Of a stretch of 64,000 nt of DNA, positions 24,520 to 34,904 are shown piece by piece. The notes beneath the pieces are model-generated. The model made no database searches. It was given only the letters and a program-made list of their open reading frames with translations, and was not told the origin of the DNA. Position 1 is the stretch's first letter. Each line of letters begins with the position of its first letter. The stretch spans positions 806,001-870,000 of the forward strand of contig NZ_JAVIFW010000001.1 in the NCBI RefSeq assembly GCF_031157275.1, written 5' to 3'. The stretch comes from Streptomyces sp. LHD-70 (lineage in GTDB: Bacteria > Actinomycetota > Actinomycetes > Streptomycetales > Streptomycetaceae). Both the position numbers and the translations under genes were made by a program.

Positions 24520-24592
24520 TGCCCCGAGTCGGATTCGAACCGACGCTGTATGGGTTTTGAATCCATGGCCTCTACCGCTGGGCTACCGGGGC
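24520..24592 (-). tRNA. Short (class I) tRNA with anticodon CAA, nominally tRNA-Leu
   Basis: 73 bases fold into a standard cloverleaf: acceptor GCCCCGG/TCGGGGC with discriminator A, D arm GCC/GGC with GG in the loop, anticodon stem ATGGA/CCCAT (A-C mismatch at its inner end), loop TTCAAAA giving anticodon CAA, a 5-base variable loop ACAGC, and T arm GTCGG-TTCGAAT-CCGAC. CCA is not encoded. CAA decodes UUG (Leu), but leucine tRNAs normally have a long variable arm, absent here, so the amino acid is uncertain. Confidence 0.85.
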
Positions 24593-24697
24593 TCCCTGCG
24601 AAACGAAGGATGCCCGGCACCCTCCGCGCCCCCACCATATCGCAGCTAGGTAGGCTCATGGAAAGTAGTACCTGCCCCATAACGAGGAGCCCCCGAC

Positions 24698-25339
24698 GTG
24701 ACCGCCCCCGAGTCGCCCCAGCCCGACGACGACCAGTCGCACGTGCCTCCGCTGACGACCCGCGTCGTCATCGCCGAGGACGAGGCGCTGATCCGCCTCG
24801 ACCTCAAAGAGATGCTCGAGGAGGAGGGCTACTCCGTCGTAGGTGAGGCGGGTGACGGGGAGAAGGCCATCGAGCTGGCCCGTGAGCACCGCCCGGACCT
24901 CGTGATCCTGGACGTGAAGATGCCCGTGCTCGACGGCATCTCCGCGGCCGAGAAGATCACCGAGGAGTCGATCGCCCCGGTCCTGATGCTGACGGCGTTC
25001 TCGCAGCGCGACCTCGTGGAGCGTGCGCGGGACGCCGGCGCGATGGCGTATCTGGTGAAGCCGTTCAGCAAGGGCGATGTCGTTCCGGCGATCGAGATGG
25101 CCGTGTCCCGGTACACGGAGTTGAAGACGCTGGAGCGTGAGGTCGCGGATCTTTCGCAGCGCCTTGAGACGCGGAAGCTGGTGGACCGCGCGAAGTCGAT
25201 TCTGCAGACCGAGTACGGCCTGACGGAACCCGCTGCGTTCCGCTGGATTCAGAAGACGTCGATGGACCGTCGGCTGTCGATGCAGCAGGTGGCGGAGGCT
25301 GTGATCGAGGATTCCGAGGAGAAGAAGAAGGCGAAGTAG
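24698..25339 (+). CDS. pdtaR: ANTAR-domain response regulator PdtaR
   Basis: 213 residues from GTG 24698 with CGAGGAG eight bases upstream. Residues ~22-140 are a receiver domain: acidic pocket AEDEALIR, phospho-acceptor Asp72 in LVILDVKMP, Thr in LMLTAFS and Lys in YLVKPF. A coiled segment then leads into an ANTAR RNA-binding domain (LVDRAKSILQTEYGLTEPAAFRWIQKTSMDRRLSMQ), which when the receiver is phosphorylated binds paired hairpins in mRNA leaders and prevents termination. In actinobacteria the partner kinase PdtaS is coded elsewhere; none is in the window. Conserved position next to pyk and polA. Confidence 0.93.
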   Translation: MTAPESPQPDDDQSHVPPLTTRVVIAEDEALIRLDLKEMLEEEGYSVVGEAGDGEKAIELAREHRPDLVILDVKMPVLDGISAAEKITEESIAPVLMLTAFSQRDLVERARDAGAMAYLVKPFSKGDVVPAIEMAVSRYTELKTLEREVADLSQRLETRKLVDRAKSILQTEYGLTEPAAFRWIQKTSMDRRLSMQQVAEAVIEDSEEKKKAK

Positions 25340-25380
25340 TTCGCCGTAGTTCTTGGTGGTTCTTTCTAGCTCTTTGCGCG

Positions 25381-25420
25381 GCGGAGGCCCGCATCCCGTA
25401 TCCGGGGTGCGGGCCTCCGC
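25381..25420. terminator. Bidirectional terminator between pdtaR and livF
   Basis: Arms 25381-25398 and 25403-25420 form an 18-bp stem with a single G-U type mismatch and a 4-base loop (GCGGAGGCCCGCATCCCG against CGGGGTGCGGGCCTCCGC). It lies in the 101-bp convergent gap. Confidence 0.8.
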
Positions 25421-25440
25421 CGTACAGGAACGAGTGCAGC

Positions 25441-26157
25441 TCAGTCCTCGCCGAGATACGCCTTCCGTACGGATTCGTCGTGGAGGAGGTCCTCTCCGGT
25501 GCCGGAGAGGACGACCTTGCCGATTTCCATGACATGGCCGTGATCGGCGAGGGAGAGCGCGGCCTGGGCGTTCTGTTCGACGAGTAGGATCGTGGTGCCC
25601 TGGGATTTCAGCTCGCTGATGGTCTCCATGATCTTCTGCATCATGATGGGGGAGAGGCCCATGGACGGTTCGTCGAGCATGAGCAGTTTGGGCCGGGACA
25701 TCAGGGCGCGGCCCATGGCGAGCATTTGCTGTTCGCCGCCGGAGAGTGTTCCTGCGGCTTGTTTTCTGCGTTCGCCGAGGATCGGGAAGAGGTCGTACGC
25801 CCGCTGGATGTCCTTTTCGATGCCCTCTTTGTCGTCGCGGAGGTAGGCGCCGAGGCGGAGGTTGTCGGTGATGGTGAGGCGGGGGAAGATGTGCCGGCCT
25901 TCGGGGGAGTGGGCGAGGCCCATGGCGACGATTTTGTGGGCGGGGACGCCGGCCAGTGGTTTTCCGTCGAAGGCGATTTTCCCGGAGAGCGGCTTGAGCA
26001 GGCCCGACAGGGTGCGGAGTGTGGTGGTTTTTCCGGCGCCGTTGGTGCCGATGAGGGTGACGACCTGTCCGGCTTCGACGCTGAAGGAGATGCCTTTGAC
26101 GGCTTCGATCTTGCCGTAGGCGACCCTGAGGTCTTCGACTTCCAGTAGTGCGGTCAC
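25441..26157 (-). CDS. livF: Branched-chain amino-acid ABC transporter ATPase LivF
   Basis: 238 residues. Nucleotide-binding domain: Walker A GTNGAGKTT, signature LSGGEQQMLAMGRAL, Walker B LLMLDEPS, switch His in LLVEQNA region. The short length and VEAGQVVTLIGTNGAGKTTTL pattern match LivF. Its ATG overlaps the livG stop (ATGA). It is the last gene of the reverse operon livJ-livH-livM-livG-livF and, with LivG, powers uptake of Leu/Ile/Val or related substrates. Confidence 0.93.
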   Translation of the reverse strand: MTALLEVEDLRVAYGKIEAVKGISFSVEAGQVVTLIGTNGAGKTTTLRTLSGLLKPLSGKIAFDGKPLAGVPAHKIVAMGLAHSPEGRHIFPRLTITDNLRLGAYLRDDKEGIEKDIQRAYDLFPILGERRKQAAGTLSGGEQQMLAMGRALMSRPKLLMLDEPSMGLSPIMMQKIMETISELKSQGTTILLVEQNAQAALSLADHGHVMEIGKVVLSGTGEDLLHDESVRKAYLGED

Positions 26158-27044
26158 TGGTCGTCCTCCGTGCGGGTGTCGGTGCCGGGTGCTGCTTTGG
26201 TGGAGGGGGTCTGGGCGGCTTCGGCTGCTTCGACTTCGGCTACTTCCTCGTCGCCGGGTGCGCCTTCGAAGGGGGTTCCGAGGTAGGCGGCGATGACGCG
26301 TTCGTCGGCCTGGACGACGTCGGAGGTGCCCTCTACGAGTTTTTCGCCTTGCACGAGGACGGCGACGCGGTCGCAGAGGTTGAAGATGAACCGCATGTCG
26401 TGCTCGATGACGAGGATCGCGATGCCTTGGTCGCGGATGGCGAAGACCAACTCTTCGGTCGCGCGGGTTTCTTGGGGGTTCATGCCCGCGGTGGGTTCGT
26501 CGAGGAGGAGGAGCCCGGGGTCGCTGGCGAGGGCGCGGGCGATTTCGAGTTTGCGTTGTTCGCCGTACGGGAGGTTGCGGGCGAGGTGGTCGGCTTTGTG
26601 GGCGAGGCCGATGAACTCGAGGAGTTCCATGGCTCGTTCGTGGGATGCGGCTTCGGCTTTCTTGAAGCCGGGGCCGCGGAGGAGTGCTGACCAGAGGCCT
26701 TCTTTGGTGCGGGTGTGGCGGCCGACGAGGACGTTTTCCAGGACGGTCATGTTGGCGAAGAGCCGGATGTTCTGGAAGGTGCGGGCTATGCCGGCGCTGG
26801 TGACGAGGTGGGGTTTTGGGGGGAGGACGGTGCCTTTGTAGGCAACGGTGCCTTCGGTGGGGACGTAGAGGCCGGTGAGGCAGTTGAAGAAGGTGGTTTT
26901 GCCTGCGCCGTTGGGACCGATGAGGCCGACGATTTCGCCGCTGTTGACGGTGAGGCCGACGGATCGTACGGCGGTGAGGCCGCCGAAGCGCATGGTGACG
27001 TCGGTGGCTTCGAGGACGGTGGTGGTTGTCGTCATGGTGGTCAT
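26154..27044 (-). CDS. livG: Branched-chain amino-acid ABC transporter ATPase LivG
   Basis: 296 residues. Walker A GPNGAGKTTFFNCL, signature LPYGEQRKLEIARALA, Walker B LLLLDEPTAGMNP, and the LivG-type C-terminal block VIAAYLG. After it comes a ~40-residue acidic, Ala-rich tail (DEEVAEVEAAEAAQ) not needed for the fold. The start has repeated ATG/ACG codons (MTTMTTTTTVLE), so an internal Met is possible. ATG overlaps the livM stop. Partner of LivF in the heterodimeric ATPase. Confidence 0.93.
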   Translation of the reverse strand: MTTMTTTTTVLEATDVTMRFGGLTAVRSVGLTVNSGEIVGLIGPNGAGKTTFFNCLTGLYVPTEGTVAYKGTVLPPKPHLVTSAGIARTFQNIRLFANMTVLENVLVGRHTRTKEGLWSALLRGPGFKKAEAASHERAMELLEFIGLAHKADHLARNLPYGEQRKLEIARALASDPGLLLLDEPTAGMNPQETRATEELVFAIRDQGIAILVIEHDMRFIFNLCDRVAVLVQGEKLVEGTSDVVQADERVIAAYLGTPFEGAPGDEEVAEVEAAEAAQTPSTKAAPGTDTRTEDDQ

Positions 27045-28834
27045 CCCCCCGCCTTGGCGGTGCCGACGGTGGTGTCGGGGAGTCGTTGTTCTGGTACGTC
27101 GAGTTGGTCGGTCTCGTGGAATTCGAGCTGGGCGCGTTTGTTGGCGACGAGTCCTTCGGGTCGGAATCGCATGAGGAGGATGAGGGCGAGTCCGAAGAGG
27201 ATCAGCTGGAAGTCTTCGAGGAATTGGAGTTTGGCGGGGATGAGGTAGAGGAGTGCGGCGCCGATGAGGGGGCCGCTGATGGTGCCCATGCCGCCGAGGA
27301 TGACTGCGGCGAGCAGGAACGCGGAGTTCGGGGGCACGGTGTTGGCGAACAGGTACTGCTCGGGGGTGATGCTGTACGAGACGTGTGCCTGGACGGTTCC
27401 GGCGAATCCGGCGAGGGTGGCGCCGAGGGCGAAGGCGATGAGTTTGACGCGGAATCCGTTGATTCCCATGGCGGTTGCCGCGGTTTCGTCTTCGCGTACG
27501 GCGACCCAGGCGCGGCCGATGCGGGATTCTCCGGAGCGTCGGAAGACCATGACGACGACTGCGGTGAAGAGCAGCATCAGGAGGTAGTAGTTGCCGGATC
27601 GGCCGAGGGTGAATCCGGCGATTTCGTGGGGTGCGCCGAAGTTGAACCCGAAGAGTTCGAGGTCGGGGATGTTGGGGATGCCTTGGGAGCCGTTGGTGAT
27701 GTCGGGTCCGGCGCTTCCGTTGAGGTTGTTCATGGTGATGCGGAAGATTTCGCCGAAGCCGAGGGTGACGATGGCGAGGTAGTCGCCGCGCAGTCGGAGG
27801 GTGGGGGCTCCGATGAGGACGCCGAAGATGAGTGAGGCGGCTGCGCCGACGAGTACGGCGGCCCAGAAGGGGAATTGGACGCCGAAGGTGGATTGCGGCG
27901 ATCCGGAGACGAGGGCGGCGGTGTAGGCGCCGACGCCGAGGAATGCGACGTATCCGAGGTCGAGGAGTCCGGCGAGGCCGACGACGACGTTGAGGCCGAG
28001 GGCGACGGTGGCGAAGATCAGGATGTTGGCGCCGATGAGGGCGTAGGACTCGTCGGTCTGTGTGAAGGGGAAGCAGGCCGCGGCGATGAGTGCGGCGGTG
28101 AGGGTGATGGTGCGGTGCTTCGCGGTGAGCCGGTTGAGGCGGGCGATGAGGCCGGCGCGGAACACGGCGGGGGCGGCGAGTGCGACGGTGATGAGGAATC
28201 CGACGAAGAGTTCGGAGTAGGCGTCGATGCCGTAGGCGAAGACGTAGAGGCCGGTGCCGAATGCGGCGGTGATGATGAGGATTTCGACCCAGTTCGCCAG
28301 TTCTTTGGCGGGTGGTGCGGGGGGTGCTTTGAGTGCGTGCTTGAAGCGGTTCCAGGTGCCGGTGTTCTCGTCGTCCGGGGGCAGGTCGCTGGGGAGGCCG
28401 AGTGCGGCGATGACGGCGATGAGTGCGCCGATCTCGGATATCCAGGCGCCGGGTTCGAGGTTGATGACGCCGCCGAGTTGTACGGAGATGGCGGCGACGG
28501 CGTAGGTGGTGGTGCCGAGGACGGCGAGTGCGGTGAGGGTGACGGGGCTGCTTTTTCCGGCGGGGGTGAGCCAGGTGAGGCCGCGGATTCCCATGCCGGA
28601 GAGGGTGAAGAGGATGGTGAGTGCGGCGCCGACGAGGGTGATGACCTGGAGGCCGCCGGGGTAGCCGGTGACGGTGAGGTTGCCTGGGAATTCTTCGGTC
28701 CAGGTCCAGGCGAGGAAGGTGCCGGCGAGGGCGAGTGCGGCGCCGGTGAGTACGCCGGTGCGGGCTGCCTTGTTGGGCAGGGGGAGCAGCGAAGTGGGCT
28801 GCTGCGCGGGGGTTTTGGTGGTGTCGGTGGTCAT
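27041..28834 (-). CDS. livM: Branched-chain amino-acid ABC transporter permease LivM, long form
   Basis: 597 residues from ATG 28834. The C-terminal ~330 residues are a typical LivM permease: GLNVVVGLAGLLDLGYVAFLGVGAY, RLRGDYLAIVTLGFGEIFRI and AVREDETAATAMGIN (the EAA-like coupling loop). The N-terminal ~260 residues add about six extra hydrophobic segments, a feature of actinobacterial LivM proteins. Starts 5 bases after the livH stop and overlaps livG. Inner-membrane channel partner of LivH. Confidence 0.92.
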   Translation of the reverse strand: MTTDTTKTPAQQPTSLLPLPNKAARTGVLTGAALALAGTFLAWTWTEEFPGNLTVTGYPGGLQVITLVGAALTILFTLSGMGIRGLTWLTPAGKSSPVTLTALAVLGTTTYAVAAISVQLGGVINLEPGAWISEIGALIAVIAALGLPSDLPPDDENTGTWNRFKHALKAPPAPPAKELANWVEILIITAAFGTGLYVFAYGIDAYSELFVGFLITVALAAPAVFRAGLIARLNRLTAKHRTITLTAALIAAACFPFTQTDESYALIGANILIFATVALGLNVVVGLAGLLDLGYVAFLGVGAYTAALVSGSPQSTFGVQFPFWAAVLVGAAASLIFGVLIGAPTLRLRGDYLAIVTLGFGEIFRITMNNLNGSAGPDITNGSQGIPNIPDLELFGFNFGAPHEIAGFTLGRSGNYYLLMLLFTAVVVMVFRRSGESRIGRAWVAVREDETAATAMGINGFRVKLIAFALGATLAGFAGTVQAHVSYSITPEQYLFANTVPPNSAFLLAAVILGGMGTISGPLIGAALLYLIPAKLQFLEDFQLILFGLALILLMRFRPEGLVANKRAQLEFHETDQLDVPEQRLPDTTVGTAKAGG

Positions 28835-28839
28835 GGGTA

Positions 28840-29769
28840 TCACGCCCGATCCGCGACGCGTTCGCCGAGCAGGCCTTGTGGCCTCAGGAGCAGTACGAGG
28901 ATGAGGAGGGTGAAGGCCCAGACGTCCTTCCAGGCTCCGCCGCCGAAGAGTTCCATTCCGGGGATTTCGCCGATGTAGCCGGTGGCGAGGGATTCGGCGA
29001 CGCCGAGTACGAGGCCGCCGAGCATGGCTCCGTAGATGTTTCCGATGCCGCCGAGTACGGCTGCGGTGAAGGCTTTGAGGCCGAGGATGAAGCCCATCTT
29101 GAATCCGACCTGGCCGTTGTGGAGTCCGTATCCGACGGCTGCGATGGCGGCGAATGCGGCGCCGATGGCGAAGGCCATGACGATGATGCGGTCGGTGTTG
29201 ATGCCCATGAGTTTGGCGGTGTCTGGGTCTTGGGCGGTGGCCTGCATGCCGCGGCCGGATCGGGTTTTGTTGACGAAGAGGCCGAGGGCGAGCATGCAGA
29301 GGGGTGCGGCGATGAGGACGAAGAGGCTGCCTATTTGGATGTTGGCGCCGAGTATGTTGACCGGTTCGCTGTCGAACTGGGGGAAGGAGAGGTCCTTCTT
29401 GGCGTCCGGGTACCACTTCCACACGGCTTGTTGGAGAAAGATGGAGAGGCCGATGGCGGTGATGAGGGGGGCGAGCCGTGGGGCGCCGCGCAGGGGGCGG
29501 TAGGCGAAGCGTTCGGCGGCGGTGCCGACGGCTACGGAGCAGATCATGCCGCCGATGATCATGAGGGGTATGGCGGCGGCGAGTGAGAAGCCGTCGGGGA
29601 GTACGAGGTGGACGGTAAGGGCGCCGAAGCCCCCGATCATGAATATCTCGCCGTGGGCGAAGTTGATGAGCTGGACGATGCCGTAGACCATCGTGTACCC
29701 GATCGCGATGAGTCCGTACATCGCGCCGAGGATGAGTCCATTGGCCAGCTGCTGCGGCAGTTCGTTCAC
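28840..29769 (-). CDS. livH: Branched-chain amino-acid ABC transporter permease LivH
   Basis: 309 residues, about eight hydrophobic segments. Typical LivH features: LANGLILGAMYGLIAIGYTMVYGIVQLINFAHGE at the N-terminus (first ~40 residues), MQATAQDPDTAKLMGINTDRI (coupling loop), and LGGIGNIYGAMLGGLVLGVAES. Lies 108 bases downstream of the binding-protein gene; that gap holds no gene and may have a processing or attenuation site that lets livJ be expressed more strongly. Confidence 0.93.
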   Translation of the reverse strand: MNELPQQLANGLILGAMYGLIAIGYTMVYGIVQLINFAHGEIFMIGGFGALTVHLVLPDGFSLAAAIPLMIIGGMICSVAVGTAAERFAYRPLRGAPRLAPLITAIGLSIFLQQAVWKWYPDAKKDLSFPQFDSEPVNILGANIQIGSLFVLIAAPLCMLALGLFVNKTRSGRGMQATAQDPDTAKLMGINTDRIIVMAFAIGAAFAAIAAVGYGLHNGQVGFKMGFILGLKAFTAAVLGGIGNIYGAMLGGLVLGVAESLATGYIGEIPGMELFGGGAWKDVWAFTLLILVLLLRPQGLLGERVADRA

Positions 29770-29877
29770 CGCAAGGCCTCCGTGGAGTGGTTCGGATAAG
29801 GCACCGCGCGGGAGCGCTGGTAGCGCGCCCGCGCGGTCTGGATGCTGTGCCGTTTCGCGGCCAAGAGGCCGGGTTCT

Positions 29878-31107
29878 TTATTCGGGCTTGTAAGCCCCGC
29901 TGAACTCCGGCTTCCACGCCTTACCTTCGACCCGGTAGGCGGTCATCATGGTGTTGGTGGTGTCGCCGTACTCGTCGAACGAGACGTTTCCGGTGACGCC
30001 TTCGAACTTGACCTTGCTCATGGCTTCGAGGACCTTGGCTCGGGCGTCCTCGGGGAGTTTTCCGTCGTTTCCTTCGACGGCGATCCTGACGGCTTCGATG
30101 ATGGACCAGGTGGCGTCGTAGGTGCCGCCGCCGTAGGCCTCGTAGGCGTCCTTGTATCCGGCCGCTTCGTAGTTCTTGATGAATGTCTTGGCGGAGTCGA
30201 GCATTTCGACGGGCTTGCCGACGGAGGTGGCGAGGTCGCCTTCGGCCTTCTTGTTGAGCTTGATGAAGTCGGCGCTGTAGATGCCGTCGCCGCCCATGAG
30301 CGGGATCTTGGCGCCGCTGCCCTTGAGCTGCTGGCTGAGGGGGCCTGCTGCCGGGTATTCGCCGCCGTAGTAGACAGCTTCGGCGCCGGAGTTCTTCACC
30401 TTGGTGACGACGGCTCGGAAGTCGCGGTCCTCGGGGTTGATGTGGTCGGAGGCGACGATCTTTCCGCCGAGCTTGGTGAAGGTGTCCTTGAAGGACGCGG
30501 CGAGTCCGGCGCCGTAGGTCTTCTGGTCGTCGATGAGATAGACCTTTTTGATCTTCGCCTTGTTGTAGAGGTACTTGGCGGCGAAGTCGCCCTGGACCTG
30601 GTCGGTCGTGGCGGTACGGAAGAAGGTCTTGAAGGGGCGCTTGAGGTCGCCGGTCTTCCAGCCGTCTCCCTGGGTGAGTTCGGTGCCCGTGTTGGCGGGG
30701 GAGACCTGGACGAGGCCCGCGTCGTTGAAGGGCTTCTGCATCGACTGGGAGACGTTGGAGTTCAGTGGTCCGACGACGCCGAGTACTTCTTTGTTGCTGA
30801 TGAACTTCTGTGCGTTCTGCTGGCCTACGGAAGGCTGTGCCTGGTCGTCGGTGGCTTGGAGTTTGAACTCGACGCCTTCGACGGTGCCTTCCTTGTTGGC
30901 GGTCTTCACGGCGAGGTCGGCGGAGTTCTTGATACCGAGGCCGAGTGCGGAAAGGTCACCGGTCAGGGGCGCGTCCACGCCGATGACGACGGTGGTTTTG
31001 TCTCCGTCGCCGCCGCCTTTTCCTTCGTCGCGCGATCCGCAGGCGGTGAGTGTGAGTGCCCCGGTGGTCAGCACGGTGGTGAGTATGAGCAAGGAACGGT
31101 TTCGCAC
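29878..31107 (-). CDS. livJ: Branched-chain amino-acid binding lipoprotein LivJ/LivK
   Basis: 409 residues from GTG 31107, with GGAAAGGA eight bases upstream. Lipoprotein signal with lipobox LTAC (Cys ~20), then an acidic Gly-rich linker. Periplasmic-binding-protein type I fold: IGVDAPLTGDLSALGLGIKNSADLAV, VLGVVGPLNSNVSQSM, VYYGGEYPAAGPLSQQL and PLMGGDGIYS. It is anchored on the outer face of the membrane and delivers the ligand to LivHM. First gene of the operon. A TTGCAC - 18 bases - TACGGC pair about 100 bases upstream on this strand may be the promoter. Confidence 0.92.
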   Translation of the reverse strand: MRNRSLLILTTVLTTGALTLTACGSRDEGKGGGDGDKTTVVIGVDAPLTGDLSALGLGIKNSADLAVKTANKEGTVEGVEFKLQATDDQAQPSVGQQNAQKFISNKEVLGVVGPLNSNVSQSMQKPFNDAGLVQVSPANTGTELTQGDGWKTGDLKRPFKTFFRTATTDQVQGDFAAKYLYNKAKIKKVYLIDDQKTYGAGLAASFKDTFTKLGGKIVASDHINPEDRDFRAVVTKVKNSGAEAVYYGGEYPAAGPLSQQLKGSGAKIPLMGGDGIYSADFIKLNKKAEGDLATSVGKPVEMLDSAKTFIKNYEAAGYKDAYEAYGGGTYDATWSIIEAVRIAVEGNDGKLPEDARAKVLEAMSKVKFEGVTGNVSFDEYGDTTNTMMTAYRVEGKAWKPEFSGAYKPE

Positions 31108-31194
31108 GCTTGGTCCTTTCCCTGGCGCGGCTTCCTCAGTGGTGAGGTGCCGTGTGATCGCCGGGCCGTACTGGTGTGGTACAGGGCCGTGCAA

Positions 31195-31567
31195 TTCAGT
31201 TCGCGCCCGGCGGCGCGGTGACTGGCGGTGACTCTAAGCGCAGGTGAAGGAGTGTGGGAGCGGTGCGGGCCAGGATGTGACGTTCTTGTTATGCGGGGTG
31301 AATCGTCGGCGGTGAAGTGAGGTCCAAAAGTGGTTTTTGGTCCTGTCACCGTCGTTCGCATGGTGAGAATTTGCAGTTCCGCTCAGGGGTCTCAAGTGAT
31401 CTTGGGGTGTCGCTCGATGTGAATCCTGCAGTGTGAATACGGGATTTCGGCGACCCGCTTTGCGTGAACGGATTGTGTCGACAGAGCCCGCCGCAATTAC
31501 TCACGGTTACCGCGGGGTGGGTCGGTTCGGGCGGGGCCGGGCTGCCCGATGCGGTGGCACAACAGAT
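31195..31567. other. Gene-free stretch upstream of livJ
   Basis: This A/T-richer stretch carries the livJ promoter region near its left end. I see no ORF with a ribosome-binding site, no tRNA and no clear repeat beyond a short GGTGACT duplication near 31215. Confidence 0.5.
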
Positions 31568-31603
31568 GGGCGGGGCACGCCACTTGTGTGACGTGCCCCG
31601 CCC
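31568..31603. terminator. Hairpin terminator downstream of the thioesterase gene
   Basis: Perfect 12-bp stem GGGCGGGGCACG (31568-31579) and CGTGCCCCGCCC (31592-31603), 12-base loop, about 80 bases past the thioesterase stop. Confidence 0.65.
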
Positions 31604-31680
31604 GTGGTGACCCGGGGTGGCCGGGATCGCGTGCCGGGACCGGCTGCCGACGCCTTACGTCGAGGCCGGCTGCCTGAGGG

Positions 31681-32166
31681 TCAACTCTGCTTGTCCGCCT
31701 GGCCGTTGTCGGGCGCGGCGTCCCGGAGCAGACAGGTCAGGCGCGCGGTGCAGACCCGCTTGTCCTGCTCGTCGCTGATGACGATCTCGTACGTGGCGGT
31801 GGAGCGGCCACGGTGCACGGGCGTGGCGACACCGGTGACCAGGCCGGAGCGGACGCCGCGGTGGTGCGTGCAGTTGAGGTCGACACCCACGGCGATCTTG
31901 GAGACGCCGCCGTGCAGCATGGAGCCGACCGAGCCGAGGGTCTCGGCGAGCACCGCGGACGCGCCGCCGTGCAGCAGTCCGTACGGCTGGGTGTTGCCCT
32001 CGACGGGCATGGTGCCGACGACCCGGTCGGGTGCGGCCTCGACGATCTCGATGCCCATGCGGGTGCCGAGGTGTCCGGCGGAGAACAGGGCGGGCAGGTC
32101 GACACCGAGTGCGGCGTACTCGGCGACGATCTCCTGCGGGAACTTGACGTTGTGCTTCTCGCCCAT
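31681..32166 (-). CDS. PaaI-family hotdog-fold thioesterase
   Basis: 161 residues from ATG 32166. Hotdog fold: GHLGTRMGIEIVEAAPDRVVGTMPVEGNTQPYGLLHGGASAVLAETLGS, where the HGG turn and the following Glu of the central helix are the family's active-site elements, then VGVDLNCTHHRGVRSG. Members hydrolyse aryl- or acyl-CoA esters. The exact substrate is unknown; the second half KRVCTARLTCLLR is standard. A palindrome-like AGCAAACGCTTAGA at 32237-32250 upstream could be a TetR-type operator, but this is weak. Confidence 0.85.
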   Translation of the reverse strand: MGEKHNVKFPQEIVAEYAALGVDLPALFSAGHLGTRMGIEIVEAAPDRVVGTMPVEGNTQPYGLLHGGASAVLAETLGSVGSMLHGGVSKIAVGVDLNCTHHRGVRSGLVTGVATPVHRGRSTATYEIVISDEQDKRVCTARLTCLLRDAAPDNGQADKQS

Positions 32167-32195
32167 GGGCCTCGACTCCAGTTCGTCGTCCTTGT

Positions 32196-32234
32196 GGCGG
32201 CGGTACGGCCGTGCGGTGCACCGTACCCGCCGCC
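32196..32234. terminator. Hairpin between the oxidoreductase and thioesterase genes
   Basis: GGCGGCGGTACGG (32196-32208) pairs with CCGTACCCGCCGCC (32221-32234), leaving one bulged base, with a 12-base loop. Placed after the upstream reverse gene; probably its terminator. Confidence 0.5.
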
Positions 32235-32350
32235 TGAGCAAACGCTTAGACGGGGGGCGATTGTTCCAGACCGGCAGGACGGACCACCGCCCGCCCGAGG
32301 CTGGAGCAGGACCACCGCCCTCGCGGAGCCGGGAGGGGAGGACCCACTCC

Positions 32351-34627
<2,277 letters not shown>

Positions 34628-34904
34628 GACCGGTCTCCTTCGAGCAGTCACTGTCTGCGTACATCTCGATCCTCGCACGCCCGCGACCGGCTCAGGCAGC
34701 CTGTGGATAACTCGGCCGACCGGTGCACGACGGCCGCACGACGGACCCACGACCCGAAGTAGGACCGGCGTACGGGACAGGACGGGGGCGGGACCGGACG
34801 AGCAGCCCGGACGGACCGGCACCGACCGCTCGCGGCGAGGGTGAGAGGAGCCCGGAGGGCGGACGCGGACTGGATTGTCAGTGGGGCGTGGCAGGATCGG
34901 GGAC

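Noticed and set aside
24520..24592. Reading the tRNA anticodon as TCA (Sec/Trp-like)
   Set aside because: Shifting the loop by one base destroys the anticodon stem; only CAA gives four paired bases and a 7-base loop.
23627..24592. Integrated mobile element using the tRNA as attachment site
   Set aside because: No integrase, no duplicated tRNA 3' end and no plasmid or phage genes are seen around the HTH-LAGLIDADG gene.
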